A stretch of 64,000 nucleotides of DNA from Thermococcus sp. Lineage in GTDB: Archaea; Methanobacteriota_B; Thermococci; Thermococcales; Thermococcaceae. The notes under the pieces are model-generated. The model was given only the letters and a program-made list of their open reading frames with translations. It ran no database searches and was not told where the DNA came from. The stretch is from the NCBI RefSeq assembly GCF_017656495.1, contig NZ_JACDNS010000007.1:1-64000 (forward strand), written 5' to 3'. Made by a program: the position numbers and the translations under genes. Shown one piece after another: positions 20,545-29,497 of the stretch; position 1 is the first letter of the stretch; every line of letters begins with the position of its first letter.

Positions 20545-21813
20545 TTAAACTGGAGTCGCCACATAAATCCCATGCCTTGTCCTCACGATCTTAACCTTTA
20601 TCTTATCTCCAACTCTGGCATTGGTATTAATTACCTCAATCAGTCTGTTCCTTGCAACTGCAAGCATTTCACCTTCAATTCTTCCAGGTAGAACGATCTC
20701 AGCTTTTATGACCTCTCCAGCTCTAAAGGTTAAGGGGATAAACTTCCTTCTGTGCATTCCAAAGTGTTCAGGTCTTAAGACGAGAGGCTTCATTCCAGTC
20801 TTTTTTTCAAGCTCTCTTAACCACTCATAAAACTTCTTAAACGGCACGAGTTTAGCTATTGTTGGATTTCTACCAAATTTATATGGTACGTAGTTCTGAA
20901 AACCCAACGCAGGCCATCTCTTTCCAGCTCCAATCTTTCTTGCAAACTCTATGAATGCCTCGGCCTCGTTGTCATTCACTCCGAAGATAATTACTGGAGC
21001 AAGGAGAACATCAATCCCCGCATTTACCAAAGCTTCTGCCATATCCAAAACATGATTTAGATCATAATTTTTCATGCCCATGAGCATCTTTGCCTTTTCT
21101 GGATCAAGAGAATGTACTGAAAGATTTATCCTATCTAAGCCAGCCTCAGCTAACTCTTCAACAAGCTTATCATTTAAAAGTACACCATTACTTTGCATTG
21201 AAACTATGTCCACATTTGGGTGCTCTTTTAATGTCTGCACAAGCTCAACTATGAATGGATAAAGCAGAGGTTCACCTTGTCCATCTAGGTGTGCCTCAAG
21301 TCCTTTGCCTTTAAATCTTGCAACTTCATCGAACCATTTCATCAAATAGTCCACATCGACAACGTAGTCAATCCTTCTACTCCTTGAATATGGTCCCTCA
21401 TCAACCGAGCAGAAAACACATGAAAGATTGCATCCAGTTGAGCCCCTTACTTGAATCAGGTTTGTGCCTCTATCTATTAAACCAAAGGCGTTGTAGCCCA
21501 ATAGGGGAACACTAATACCTTCATGAATGTAGATTATTTTCCTTCTTGTGTATCTGTTTCTCAAGAACTCTCCAAGATTATTCTGAATGAAAAATGTGAT
21601 GAACTTTTCAACATCCGGATTGTCAACGTTAATGAGGAGATAACCATTTTGAGCTGTGATTTCTGGTTTGACTCTGTATTTCTTTTTTATAGCTCTTACA
21701 AGTAACCTCTTCTCAAAATCTGCATATAATGTGTCTCGCCAGATTAGTCTAATACCCTCACCTAAATCTTCAAAGTATGAATGAGGTAGTTTGAGTTTAA
21801 TCATGTTTGGCAT
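20545..21813 (-). CDS. radical SAM protein with C-terminal TRAM-like domain
   Basis: A 422-aa protein. The radical SAM cluster motif is GCNLSCVFCSVDEG (CxxxCxxC, about residue 130), followed by HLDGQGEPLLYP as the SAM-binding GE-type motif. An N-terminal domain of about 110 residues precedes it. The last 60 residues (VIKAEIVLPGRIEGEMLAVA to VKIVRTRHGIYVATPV) look like a TRAM RNA-binding domain, as in MiaB-like enzymes, suggesting an RNA substrate. It resembles the uncharacterised archaeal COG2100 group. There is no strong ribosome binding site at 21813; TTTTTAAG about 20 bp upstream hints at a leaderless start. Confidence 0.78.
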   Translation of the reverse strand: MPNMIKLKLPHSYFEDLGEGIRLIWRDTLYADFEKRLLVRAIKKKYRVKPEITAQNGYLLINVDNPDVEKFITFFIQNNLGEFLRNRYTRRKIIYIHEGISVPLLGYNAFGLIDRGTNLIQVRGSTGCNLSCVFCSVDEGPYSRSRRIDYVVDVDYLMKWFDEVARFKGKGLEAHLDGQGEPLLYPFIVELVQTLKEHPNVDIVSMQSNGVLLNDKLVEELAEAGLDRINLSVHSLDPEKAKMLMGMKNYDLNHVLDMAEALVNAGIDVLLAPVIIFGVNDNEAEAFIEFARKIGAGKRWPALGFQNYVPYKFGRNPTIAKLVPFKKFYEWLRELEKKTGMKPLVLRPEHFGMHRRKFIPLTFRAGEVIKAEIVLPGRIEGEMLAVARNRLIEVINTNARVGDKIKVKIVRTRHGIYVATPV

Positions 21814-21957
21814 TCATGAGTGATAGCTTAAAAATCTTGAGCAAATTTTTAAAAGCCTAATTCGTACATTCTTAGCGATAAATGTGGACATGGAAACATT
21901 TTAATATTATTGTCGCCTAAAGTATAGTGCTGAACTGGATTGCTCAGGGTGGTACCT

Positions 21958-22458
21958 ATGTGGGGAAAGATTGAGCATTATTTTGATGAATATCCCGTTA
22001 GGAAGCAAATAGCAAAGACACTCTTAAAGTACGGACTTAAGGTTTCCGATGACATGAAGATTAAGTGCGGTAACATTGAAGTACCTTATACAAAAATAGC
22101 AAAGGCACTGGACGTTGACAGAAGGGTTGTTAAAGAAACAGTAGCAATGATCCTTAAAATACCAGAGCTTAGGGAAATTTACACAAACTTGGAACCAACA
22201 GTACACATGAAGTTTGTTGGCAGACATGTAGGGTATGGAGTAATTGAAATTGAACCAGAGCCAAGAGCTATTGGAATTCTAGCAAAGATTGCTGGAAAGA
22301 TTGCGGAGAGGGGGATAAATATCATACAAGTGGTTGCTGAAGATCCAGAGCTTTATCCGGAGGCTACATTAACCATAATCACAGAGAGACCAATTCCTGG
22401 GGACTTGATTAATGAACTTTCAAAACTCGAAGGCGTTAAAAGGATCTCGATTTATTAA
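21958..22458 (+). CDS. ACT-domain protein with N-terminal HTH, predicted amino-acid metabolism regulator
   Basis: A 166-aa protein. Residues 1-80 contain a winged-helix-like region (VPYTKIAKALDVDRRVVKETVAMIL), and residues 90-166 an ACT domain (GYGVIEIEPEPRAIGILAKI, then RGINIIQVVAEDPE). This layout matches archaeal predicted regulators in which the ACT domain binds an amino acid. ATG 21958 follows GGGTGGTACCT; the frame opens at 21940. The ligand and target genes cannot be read from here. Confidence 0.75.
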   Translation: MWGKIEHYFDEYPVRKQIAKTLLKYGLKVSDDMKIKCGNIEVPYTKIAKALDVDRRVVKETVAMILKIPELREIYTNLEPTVHMKFVGRHVGYGVIEIEPEPRAIGILAKIAGKIAERGINIIQVVAEDPELYPEATLTIITERPIPGDLINELSKLEGVKRISIY

Positions 22459-22510
22459 TCCCAATAATTCTTCTCTGCTTAAATTTTTATCATAATCATT
22501 AGGTGGCTGT

Positions 22511-22699
22511 ATGACTTTGTTGCATCTTTGTAGTTTGAAAAATAATTTTAGCATTGATGTTATGTTATGCGCCTCAAAGAATGCCCTACTACAGCAAAGA
22601 ACACTTTTTGCTGCCTTTATTTTAACTTTGGGTTTAAAACTAAAAGTTTATTTGATAAAGTTTATAAACATCAATTTTGAACCAAAAGTTAAGATGTAA
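22511..22699 (+). CDS. doubtful small ORF upstream of the mbx operon
   Basis: A 62-codon frame preceded by a good AGGTGGCTGT ribosome binding site and an upstream TATA-like tttttatcat. The predicted protein has no recognisable domain and its last third runs through the mbx promoter and both SurR-type sites, which argues against coding there. It may be a leader peptide, a decayed gene or chance. Confidence 0.2.
   Translation: MTLLHLCSLKNNFSIDVMLCASKNALLQQRTLFAAFILTLGLKLKVYLIKFININFEPKVKM
22632..22648 (+). promoter_or_regulatory. SurR operator, exact match, upstream of mbx TATA
   Basis: GTTTAAAACTAAAAGTT fits the extended SurR consensus GTTn3AACn5GTT at every fixed position. SurR is the Thermococcales redox switch that binds DNA when reduced and is released when sulfur oxidises its CxxC. 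The site ends 12 bp before the TATA box of the operon for the sulfur reductase, which is a known SurR target in Pyrococcus furiosus. Confidence 0.75.
22661..22668 (+). promoter_or_regulatory. TATA box of the mbx operon
   Basis: The octamer tttataaa lies between the two SurR-type sites and about 65 bp before the first mbx start codon. With usual spacing, transcription would start near 22690. Confidence 0.65.
22674..22690 (+). promoter_or_regulatory. second SurR-type operator, one mismatch, overlapping the start of transcription
   Basis: ATTTTGAACCAAAAGTT matches GTTn3AACn5GTT except for A in place of the first G. It lies just downstream of the TATA box over the expected transcription start, the position where SurR would block polymerase, consistent with repression of sulfur-reductase genes until sulfur appears. 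Confidence 0.5.
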
Positions 22700-22732
22700 A
22701 AAGTTTCAAGTTTAAACTATGGGGGGTTGGTA

Positions 22733-23239
22733 ATGGGAGAAGCAAGCAAAATAAGCCGTTACCTATACACCGTGATTGTACTATTTGTGATTTGGCTTTT
22801 CCTGACTAGTAACTTAGACCCGCAGGAACTTACAATTGGATTGTTGTTTTCTCTCATTGTAGGTGCGTTAACTTATGAAGTGTTTACAGAAAGAGGCTTA
22901 GCAAATTTTCATCCCAGAAGGGTTGCATATGCAATATTATATATCCCGTATTTCCTCTGGGCCATGATTATGGCGAATTTAGATGTGGCGTATAGAGTGC
23001 TACATCCAAAAAGACCAATAAATCCGGGGATTGTTGAGTGCAAAACTGTTCTAACAAATAACGTTGGTAAATTGACTTTAGCAAACTCAATTACACTGAC
23101 ACCAGGTACAATAACTCTTGACGTTAAAGGAGATCGCTATTTTATCCACTGGATTGACGTTAAAGATGCAAGTGTTGAAGGTGCATCAGATCACATAACA
23201 AGACCTTTTGAAAAATTCCTAAAGGTGATTTTCGAATGA
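22733..23239 (+). CDS. mbxA: MBS sulfane-sulfur reductase subunit MbxA (MrpE-like)
   Basis: A 168-aa MnhE/MrpE-family membrane protein: two or three N-terminal helices, then a soluble domain with the family signature LANSITLTPGTITLDV. It opens the Na+/H+ antiporter module of the complex. ATG 22733 follows GGGGGGTTGGTA. The stop overlaps the next start (ATGA), as do most junctions in this 13-gene operon. Confidence 0.9.
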   Translation: MGEASKISRYLYTVIVLFVIWLFLTSNLDPQELTIGLLFSLIVGALTYEVFTERGLANFHPRRVAYAILYIPYFLWAMIMANLDVAYRVLHPKRPINPGIVECKTVLTNNVGKLTLANSITLTPGTITLDVKGDRYFIHWIDVKDASVEGASDHITRPFEKFLKVIFE

Positions 23240-23490
23240 TAGGGATTAACATCTACCTTTTAATTATAGCAATAGCCACTCTGCTGAGCATGTACAGAGT
23301 TTTTAGAGGTCCAACAACAGTTGATAGAGTAGTTGCTGTTGATATCATGACCACAATAACTACTGGACTAATGGTTCTGTTTGCACTTTACTACAAGAGG
23401 GCAATATTCCTTGATGTTGCACTGGTATATGCAGTTCTAGCTTTCTTAGGTGTCATAGCATTCGCAAGATACTTGGAGGGAGGGGTATGA
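23236..23490 (+). CDS. mbxB: MBS subunit MbxB (MrpF-like)
   Basis: An 84-aa protein with three membrane helices and the MrpF-type sequence YRVFRGPTTVDRVVAVDIM between helices 1 and 2. It belongs to the Mrp antiporter part of the complex and is translationally coupled on both sides by ATGA overlaps. Confidence 0.9.
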   Translation: MIGINIYLLIIAIATLLSMYRVFRGPTTVDRVVAVDIMTTITTGLMVLFALYYKRAIFLDVALVYAVLAFLGVIAFARYLEGGV

Positions 23491-23879
23491 TCGCAGAGAT
23501 TGTTGGGGAGTTTTTAGTCCTCTTTGGAACGATATTCTACTTCCTATCATCTCTCGGTCTCATCAGAATGCCCGATGTTTACAACAGAATGCAGACTGCA
23601 ACTAAGAGCGCTACACTTGGTTCATTGGGTGTCATCATTGGAGTTGGCATTTGGGCAATTGGACATGTTGGTTCCTATGCATGGCTTCCAAAGACCCTTG
23701 TGATTGCAGTGTTCTTGCTGTTAACTAACCCAATAAGTGCCCACGCATTAATCAGAGCGGCATATAAGAGCGGAATTCCTCTGTGGGAAGGCAGCGTTGT
23801 TGACAAGTATAGGGAGTATTTGGAAAAAGAAGAGGGCAAAGAGGAAGTTTCTGATGAGACAAAGGAGGGAGAGCAATGA
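23487..23879 (+). CDS. mbxC: MBS subunit MbxC (MrpG-like)
   Basis: A 130-aa MnhG/MrpG protein with three helices and the family motif SSLGLIRMPDVYNRMQTATKS, plus a charged C-terminal tail (EEGKEEVSDETKEGEQ) facing the cytoplasm. ATGA overlaps with neighbours. Confidence 0.9.
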   Translation: MIAEIVGEFLVLFGTIFYFLSSLGLIRMPDVYNRMQTATKSATLGSLGVIIGVGIWAIGHVGSYAWLPKTLVIAVFLLLTNPISAHALIRAAYKSGIPLWEGSVVDKYREYLEKEEGKEEVSDETKEGEQ

Positions 23880-24160
23880 TTAACTGTGTCCAATGTATTG
23901 AGTATCTAATTGTTATCCTCATGATAGTTTCAGCAATCTTCGCAGTAGAGTGGAGGGATTTATTGGCAGCAGTAGTTGGAATGGCGGCAGTGAGCTTATT
24001 CGCGTCAATCGCTTTCTTCCTGCTCCAAGCTCCAGATGTTGCAATGGTTGAAGCTGCTATAGGTGCAGCAATGAGCGCTGCTGTGTTTATCTTCGCAATA
24101 AAGAGGACTGAGAGGTATGAGAGCGAGGAGGAAGGAACAGGGTGGTGGGTCAGATGGTGA
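23876..24160 (+). CDS. mbxD: MBS subunit MbxD (DUF4040/MbhD-like)
   Basis: A 94-aa hydrophobic subunit matching the MbhD/DUF4040 family, equivalent to a part of large MrpA: DLLAAVVGMAAVSLFASIAF then LQAPDVAMVEAAIGAAMSAA. In the Mrp module it contributes to the ion path. The end overlaps mbxF. Confidence 0.88.
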   Translation: MINCVQCIEYLIVILMIVSAIFAVEWRDLLAAVVGMAAVSLFASIAFFLLQAPDVAMVEAAIGAAMSAAVFIFAIKRTERYESEEEGTGWWVRW

Positions 24161-24867
24161 AGAGGGCATTGGCGATTATCATTATATTAATTACAGGATA
24201 TTGGCTTGCAAATGCACTTGCTCAGGTTCCCTTTGGGGCAGATAAAATGCTTGTTGGAAAGTATTACCTTGAGAATGTGAAGGAACAGACTGGTGCCGTA
24301 AATGCCGTTACGGCTGTCGTTGTTAATTACAGAGGTTTCGATACCCTCGGTGAGGTTACAGTCCTGTTCATAGCCGCAACTGGTGTTGCTGCACTCCTTT
24401 GGAGAAAGAAGAGAGAAAGAACAGCAAAGAGCGAAGGCAGCGTTGTTCTCCAGACTGGTTCAAGGTTATTGTTGCCATTCATAATGCTCTTTGGTGCCTA
24501 CATATTCATTCATGGTCACTTAACACCTGGAGGAGGCTTCCCGGGCGGAGCAACGATTGCCACTGCATTTCTGATGCTCTACTTAGCGTTCAGAGAGTAT
24601 GAAATTCCACACAACGTCTTTGAACCTCTCGAAGGCTTAGCGGGAATGAGTTATGTAATCGTTGGCCTTATTGGGCTTGCAATAGGTGGCTACTTCCTCT
24701 TTGACTGGATATGGCAAACATGGCAACTCGGTCATGCCAACATAGGGAGGCTCTTCAGTGCTGGGTTCATACCAATAATCTATACGCTGATTGGTCTCAA
24801 GGTCGGAACCGAGCTTACTGGAATCGTTGACAACATGGTTAAGGAGCCCAAGGAGGGAGGGCAATGA
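24154..24867 (+). CDS. mbxF: MBS subunit MbxF (MrpB-like)
   Basis: A 237-aa MrpB/MnhB-family protein. The C-terminal half has the classic LTPGGGFPGGATIATAFL motif and the N-terminal part has YRGFDTLGEVTVLFIAATGV, which corresponds to the MrpA C-terminal MbhE region, so this subunit joins the E and F parts. ATG 24154 (MVKRALAI) is preferred over 24142 because GGTGGTGGGT lies just upstream. Confidence 0.88.
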   Translation: MVKRALAIIIILITGYWLANALAQVPFGADKMLVGKYYLENVKEQTGAVNAVTAVVVNYRGFDTLGEVTVLFIAATGVAALLWRKKRERTAKSEGSVVLQTGSRLLLPFIMLFGAYIFIHGHLTPGGGFPGGATIATAFLMLYLAFREYEIPHNVFEPLEGLAGMSYVIVGLIGLAIGGYFLFDWIWQTWQLGHANIGRLFSAGFIPIIYTLIGLKVGTELTGIVDNMVKEPKEGGQ

Positions 24868-25208
24868 TTAGTGCCTATTACTTTGGGGCAATCTCGCTCA
24901 TCTTGATTGGGCTTTATGCAATCCTCACAAAGAGAAATCTGCTTAAAATCCTCGTAGGGCTCAGCATAATGGAGACTGGCGTGAACTTGCTCCTAATAAG
25001 CGTTGGATATGTAAGCGGCAGAACTGCACCTATTTTGACAGAAGGCGCAACACCTCAAACGGCAGTTGACCCAATACCACAAGCTCTTGTTCTTACGGCA
25101 ATTGTTATCGGCGTTGCAACTACTGCCTTAGCTTTGACTGTTGCTATAAATCTCTACGAGAAGTACAAGACTTTGGATATCGAAAAGATTAGGGGGTTGA
25201 GAGGATGA
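24864..25208 (+). CDS. mbxG: MBS subunit MbxG (MrpC/NuoK-like)
   Basis: A 114-aa three-helix protein like NuoK/MrpC, with a helix-2 glutamate (LVGLSIMETGVNLLLI) of the kind used in proton or sodium relay and the DPIPQALVLTAIVIG motif. Overlaps mbxF and mbxH by 4 bp. Confidence 0.9.
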   Translation: MISAYYFGAISLILIGLYAILTKRNLLKILVGLSIMETGVNLLLISVGYVSGRTAPILTEGATPQTAVDPIPQALVLTAIVIGVATTALALTVAINLYEKYKTLDIEKIRGLRG

Positions 25209-26695
25209 ATCCCCAATATGCTTCACTCCTCATAGCTTTACCTTTATTCAGCGCATTCCTTGTTCCGCTCATCAAGAGAGCCGGTAAAAAGGTTATCTTA
25301 CCTTATCTGACTTTAGTGACTCTAATCCAGACAGGCATAGCGGCTTGGGCTTTCAAGGAAGTCTACACAACTGGAAAGCCAATAATAGTCCTTGCTGGTG
25401 GATTTCAGCCACCAGTTGGAATAAACCTCTACATTGGACACTTTGCAGCACTGTTTGTGCTGATCATCGCAGTAGTAAGCTTTTTCATGACAGTGTTCAG
25501 CATGAAGGCAATCGACGTTGAGCCAATTGACAAGTATGCAATGCTGTTCCTCCTCTTAATGCTCGGTGCCACCGGAATGATCGCAACAGGAGATATATTC
25601 AACCTCTTTGTCTTCATGGAAATCACAGCAATCAGCGCCTACGCTTTGACAGGCTACAACAAGACCGGAGAAGCGAGTGAGGCGGCAATGAAGTACATCA
25701 TTTTAGGTGGAATTGGCTCAAGCTTCTTCTTAGTTGGTGTAGCATTGCTCTACGGAAGCTTAGGGACATTAAACTTAGCACAAATTGCTATGCTTGCTTC
25801 AAAGATGAATCCAACAGTAGCTCAGGCAGCGTTGGCGTTACTGGTATTTGGCTTAGCAGTTGAAGCTGAACTCTTCCCGCTTAACGCTTGGGCACCAGAT
25901 GCATATCAAGCATCACCTCATCCAGTAACGGTGATGTTCTCGGCCTTCGTAGTTAAAGCTGGTCTGTATGCAATGGTTAGAATTGTCTACCTCTTCAAAG
26001 ATACTCCAGCATTCATGGGAATACTTAACTTAATTCTAATCCTTGGTACGCTTACTGTTGTCATCGGTGAGCTCTCCGCATTGAGGCAGACAAACGTTAA
26101 GAGAATGCTTGCCTACTCAAGTATAGCTCAGATTGGCCTCATAGCTGTAGGTTTTGGAGTTGCAACGCCTCAGGCCGTTGATGCCGCTGTGTTCCACATG
26201 GTTAACCATGCAATAGTTAAGGCCCTGATGTTCTTGGCTGTTGGTTACGTTGCAATAACATTAGGATGCCCATGCATTGAGAGCTTTAAAGGCCTAGGAA
26301 AGAAAATGCCATTAACTGCTTTTGCTATCACAGTTGGTGCAATAAGTATCGTAGGAATCCCACTGTTCAACATCTTCTGGAGTAAATTTAGGCTTTTACT
26401 TGCAGCTCTTCAGGTAGGAAAAACAGGGATAGTGGCGTTAATTCTCGGTGCAAGCCTCGTGGAGGCAGTTTATTACTTTAGGCTGATTCATGCAATGTGG
26501 TTCGAAGAGAGCAAGGATGAGAAAGTTGAAGAGAATTTGGCATTCAGTATAATAATGCTCCTGTTGGTTGCCTTAATAATCGTCATAGGTGTTTATCCAG
26601 AGCCTGTCTGGAACCTTGTCCAGAAAGCTGCTACAGACTTATACAATGTAGCAAATTACATTAAAAATGTCCCACTTCTGGGGGTGAGTCCATGA
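25205..26695 (+). CDS. mbxH: MBS antiporter-like subunit MbxH (MrpD/NuoN-like)
   Basis: A 496-aa antiporter-type protein of about 14 helices. The ion-path residues are visible: Glu in FVFMEITAISAYALTGY (helix 5), lysine-containing segments such as MFSAFVVKAGLYAM, HMVNHAIVKALMF, and the SSIAQIG motif. Together with MrpA-F-like subunits it forms the Na+/H+ translocating module. Confidence 0.92.
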   Translation: MNPQYASLLIALPLFSAFLVPLIKRAGKKVILPYLTLVTLIQTGIAAWAFKEVYTTGKPIIVLAGGFQPPVGINLYIGHFAALFVLIIAVVSFFMTVFSMKAIDVEPIDKYAMLFLLLMLGATGMIATGDIFNLFVFMEITAISAYALTGYNKTGEASEAAMKYIILGGIGSSFFLVGVALLYGSLGTLNLAQIAMLASKMNPTVAQAALALLVFGLAVEAELFPLNAWAPDAYQASPHPVTVMFSAFVVKAGLYAMVRIVYLFKDTPAFMGILNLILILGTLTVVIGELSALRQTNVKRMLAYSSIAQIGLIAVGFGVATPQAVDAAVFHMVNHAIVKALMFLAVGYVAITLGCPCIESFKGLGKKMPLTAFAITVGAISIVGIPLFNIFWSKFRLLLAALQVGKTGIVALILGASLVEAVYYFRLIHAMWFEESKDEKVEENLAFSIIMLLLVALIIVIGVYPEPVWNLVQKAATDLYNVANYIKNVPLLGVSP

Positions 26696-28554
26696 TTAAC
26701 GAACTCATGATAATAATTTTCGCACCATTGTTGGCTGGAGTCCTAGCTTGGTTGCTTGACATCAAGGGGATTAGGGAAGCTATAGGGGTTATTGGTGCTG
26801 CAATTCCTTTGGCCTATCTTATTCAGGCTTATCAAACTCTCAGCACACAGCCGAGTATTCAGTATTCAATAGCCCTTGCAGGCTTTAAGTTCGAGTTTCT
26901 CCTCTATCAAATCAACTGGATATTTGCAATGATTGCTGGAGTTGTAGGCTTTGCAGCAGTGCTGGGAATGGTATCAACAGCGAAGGACAGCTACGAGTGG
27001 CTATTTGCTTTGATAAGCTTAACCGGAGTACTTGGAGTATTCCTAGCAGATGACCTTGCAGGATTCTTCATCTTCTGGGAAGTTATGACATTTGCTTCAT
27101 TTATGATGGTGCTCAAATACAACAGAAAAGCATCTCTCAAATATTTCTTGCTCAGCGTCTTTGGAGCTTATGCCATGCTCATAGCAATAGGCATCATCTA
27201 TGCAAAGGTTGGGGCTTTAGACTTCGCGACAATCCAGCAGGTGCTTTATCAGGATGCCATGAGAGGAGCCTTTGGAACTGATACACTCTTCAGCAGAAAT
27301 GAAATGATATTGGTCTTTGGACTGTTCCTAATAGCATTTGGCGTCAAGGCTGGAATGTTTCCACTTCACGTGTGGGCACCAGATGCATACAGCGAAACCA
27401 ACCAGAGCTATACGGCAATGTTCAGCGGTGTTTTGAGCAAAGCAGGAGTTTACGGTATGCTGGTAATCTACATCCTTTTGGGAACTAGACTCATGTATGA
27501 GTTTGGAAAATTCGGTGCGGCTCCAAAGTTCGGCTACATAATTGCCCTCCTTGGAGGCCTCACCATAATAGTTGGCGGTCTCTTAGCTGCTCTGCAAGAG
27601 GACATTAGAAAGCTCTTTGCTTATTCAAGTATAAGCCAAATCGGTTATATTCTCGTTGGTATAGGTGTCGGAACAGCGTTGAGCATTGAAGCTGCAATTT
27701 ACCACGCAGTAAGCCACGCACTCTTCAAGGGGCTGTTTTTCCTCATAGTGGCAACAATAATCTACCGCACAGGGAAGACAGAGTTTAAAGATATGGGAGG
27801 CTTAGCTGAAAAGATGCCAATAACTTTTGCAATGGCCTTCGTTGCAATCCTCAGCTTAGCTGGAATACCTCCACTAGTGGGATTTGCAAGCAAGTGGCTG
27901 CTCTTTGAAGCAGTAATTCACGAAAACATGCCAATCCTTGGCGGCATGATCTTCTTTGGTAGTGCAATAGGTTTCGTTTACCTCATCAGGTTCACTTATG
28001 CAGTGTGGTTCGGTCAAAGACCTACAGACTTAGATGACACAAAGGATGCCCCGCTTCCGCTTGCAATAGCTATGGGAATACTGGCACTGCTCAACGTTGT
28101 CTTTGGAATTGCACCGGGATTAGTTGCCAAGGAGCTCAACAAGATATTTGGCAAGGAGGTTATTGGGGGAACAATATATGAGCTTAACCTCGGCTTCGGT
28201 AGATACAACGGTTTGCTCATCACAATCTGGCTTGTAGTTGGTCTAGTGATTGCCGCAATAATTTACTTCCTCGGGGCAAAGGTCAGAAAGGTTCCAGTTA
28301 CTGATACATATCAGGCAGGTAATCCAGTAACGATGGAGTACAACTTAACAATCAGGAGGAACTTCTTCCTTCCGCTTAAGGAGACATTAGCTTTCTGGCT
28401 CAGGATAAGCTTTGATAGGCTTTATCAGGACATTGGGAAGTGGATTGAGGACTTAGCAGAAACCATGAGGCACTACATATACAATGGAAGTGTTCAAGCT
28501 TATGCTTGGTATCTGGCGATAGTCCTGTTAATCCTTGCACTTTGGGGGGTGTGA
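26692..28554 (+). CDS. mbxH': MBS antiporter-like subunit MbxH' (second MrpD/NuoL-like)
   Basis: A 620-aa second antiporter-like subunit. Helix-5 Glu is in FIFWEVMTFASFMMVLKY; VSHALFKGLFFL and AYSSISQIGY are family motifs. A C-terminal extension of about 130 residues carries extra helices, including WLAIVLLILALWGV at the end. The presence of H and H' side by side distinguishes the sulfur-reducing MBS/Mbx operon from the hydrogen-evolving Mbh operon, which has one such subunit. Confidence 0.92.
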   Translation: MINELMIIIFAPLLAGVLAWLLDIKGIREAIGVIGAAIPLAYLIQAYQTLSTQPSIQYSIALAGFKFEFLLYQINWIFAMIAGVVGFAAVLGMVSTAKDSYEWLFALISLTGVLGVFLADDLAGFFIFWEVMTFASFMMVLKYNRKASLKYFLLSVFGAYAMLIAIGIIYAKVGALDFATIQQVLYQDAMRGAFGTDTLFSRNEMILVFGLFLIAFGVKAGMFPLHVWAPDAYSETNQSYTAMFSGVLSKAGVYGMLVIYILLGTRLMYEFGKFGAAPKFGYIIALLGGLTIIVGGLLAALQEDIRKLFAYSSISQIGYILVGIGVGTALSIEAAIYHAVSHALFKGLFFLIVATIIYRTGKTEFKDMGGLAEKMPITFAMAFVAILSLAGIPPLVGFASKWLLFEAVIHENMPILGGMIFFGSAIGFVYLIRFTYAVWFGQRPTDLDDTKDAPLPLAIAMGILALLNVVFGIAPGLVAKELNKIFGKEVIGGTIYELNLGFGRYNGLLITIWLVVGLVIAAIIYFLGAKVRKVPVTDTYQAGNPVTMEYNLTIRRNFFLPLKETLAFWLRISFDRLYQDIGKWIEDLAETMRHYIYNGSVQAYAWYLAIVLLILALWGV

Positions 28555-28557
28555 AGA

Positions 28558-29487
28558 ATGTTGATGATAGCCGTGAAAGCTTTCTTAATTTTACTTTATG
28601 CGACGTTCATGGGCTTCATGTTCATGGGGATAATCAGGATTGTGACTGCGAGAATTCATAGAAGAGTTGGACCACCGATTTATCAGCCAATCCTTGATAC
28701 GATTAAGTTGCTTTCAAAGAAGAGTAACATAACCCATGGACTCATCTATGACTTTGGAGTAATCTATGCTTTGGGGGCAACAATCTTGGCATTGATGTTC
28801 ATACCTCTCGGTGGAGTCAGCATACTCAGAGCATATGGGGACCTAATCCTCATCACTTTCCTCCTCGAAATCCCAATGCTCGGTATAATGTTTGCCGCAA
28901 TGAGCTCTGGAAACCCATGGGCTGGTTTAGGTGCCCAGAGAGCTTTACTTACGTTGCTGGCTATCCAAGTGCCATTAGGATTTGCAATAGTTGCTTTGGC
29001 AGAATTTTACGGAACATTCAGCACATATGAGATAGTCATGGCCCAGCAGACAGTGGGATGGAGCATAACCCATTTACCACTTCTCTTAGCAGCGATAGCC
29101 TATGACATTGTTCTGCAGGCAATGTTCGGTAAGGAGCCATTCGACATCATGATTGCTCCAGGTGAAATCTCATTGGGTCCAATGGTTGAGTTTGGTGGAA
29201 AGCACATGGGAATCCTTCAGATACAGCACGCTATAGCACTCTTTGCTGAGACATTGTTCTTCTCAAACATCTTCCTTGGAGGAGCTGTTGTCACAGCATT
29301 TGCAAGCCCAATCCTCAACACGATAGCAAGCTTAGCCGTACTTCTAATCAAGCAGCTTGCAGTGCTGATGATTGCAATATTCATTGGAGTAATATTCCCA
29401 AGATTCACAATTGACCAAGCTGCAAGATTCTATTGGAAGTGGCCAACTATAATAGCAGCTGCAGGTGCGATATTAGCAGCTCTGTGA
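28558..29487 (+). CDS. mbxM: MBS subunit MbxM (NuoH-like)
   Basis: A 309-aa NuoH-family membrane anchor of about eight helices, with RIVTARIHRRVGPPIYQPILD near the N-terminus and KEPFDIMIAPGEISLGPMVE, the conserved glutamate-rich loop that faces the peripheral electron-transfer arm. It links the redox module to the antiporter module. Starts 3 bp after mbxH' with GGGGGGTGTG upstream. Confidence 0.92.
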   Translation: MLMIAVKAFLILLYATFMGFMFMGIIRIVTARIHRRVGPPIYQPILDTIKLLSKKSNITHGLIYDFGVIYALGATILALMFIPLGGVSILRAYGDLILITFLLEIPMLGIMFAAMSSGNPWAGLGAQRALLTLLAIQVPLGFAIVALAEFYGTFSTYEIVMAQQTVGWSITHLPLLLAAIAYDIVLQAMFGKEPFDIMIAPGEISLGPMVEFGGKHMGILQIQHAIALFAETLFFSNIFLGGAVVTAFASPILNTIASLAVLLIKQLAVLMIAIFIGVIFPRFTIDQAARFYWKWPTIIAAAGAILAAL

Positions 29488-29497
29488 GGTGATAAAA

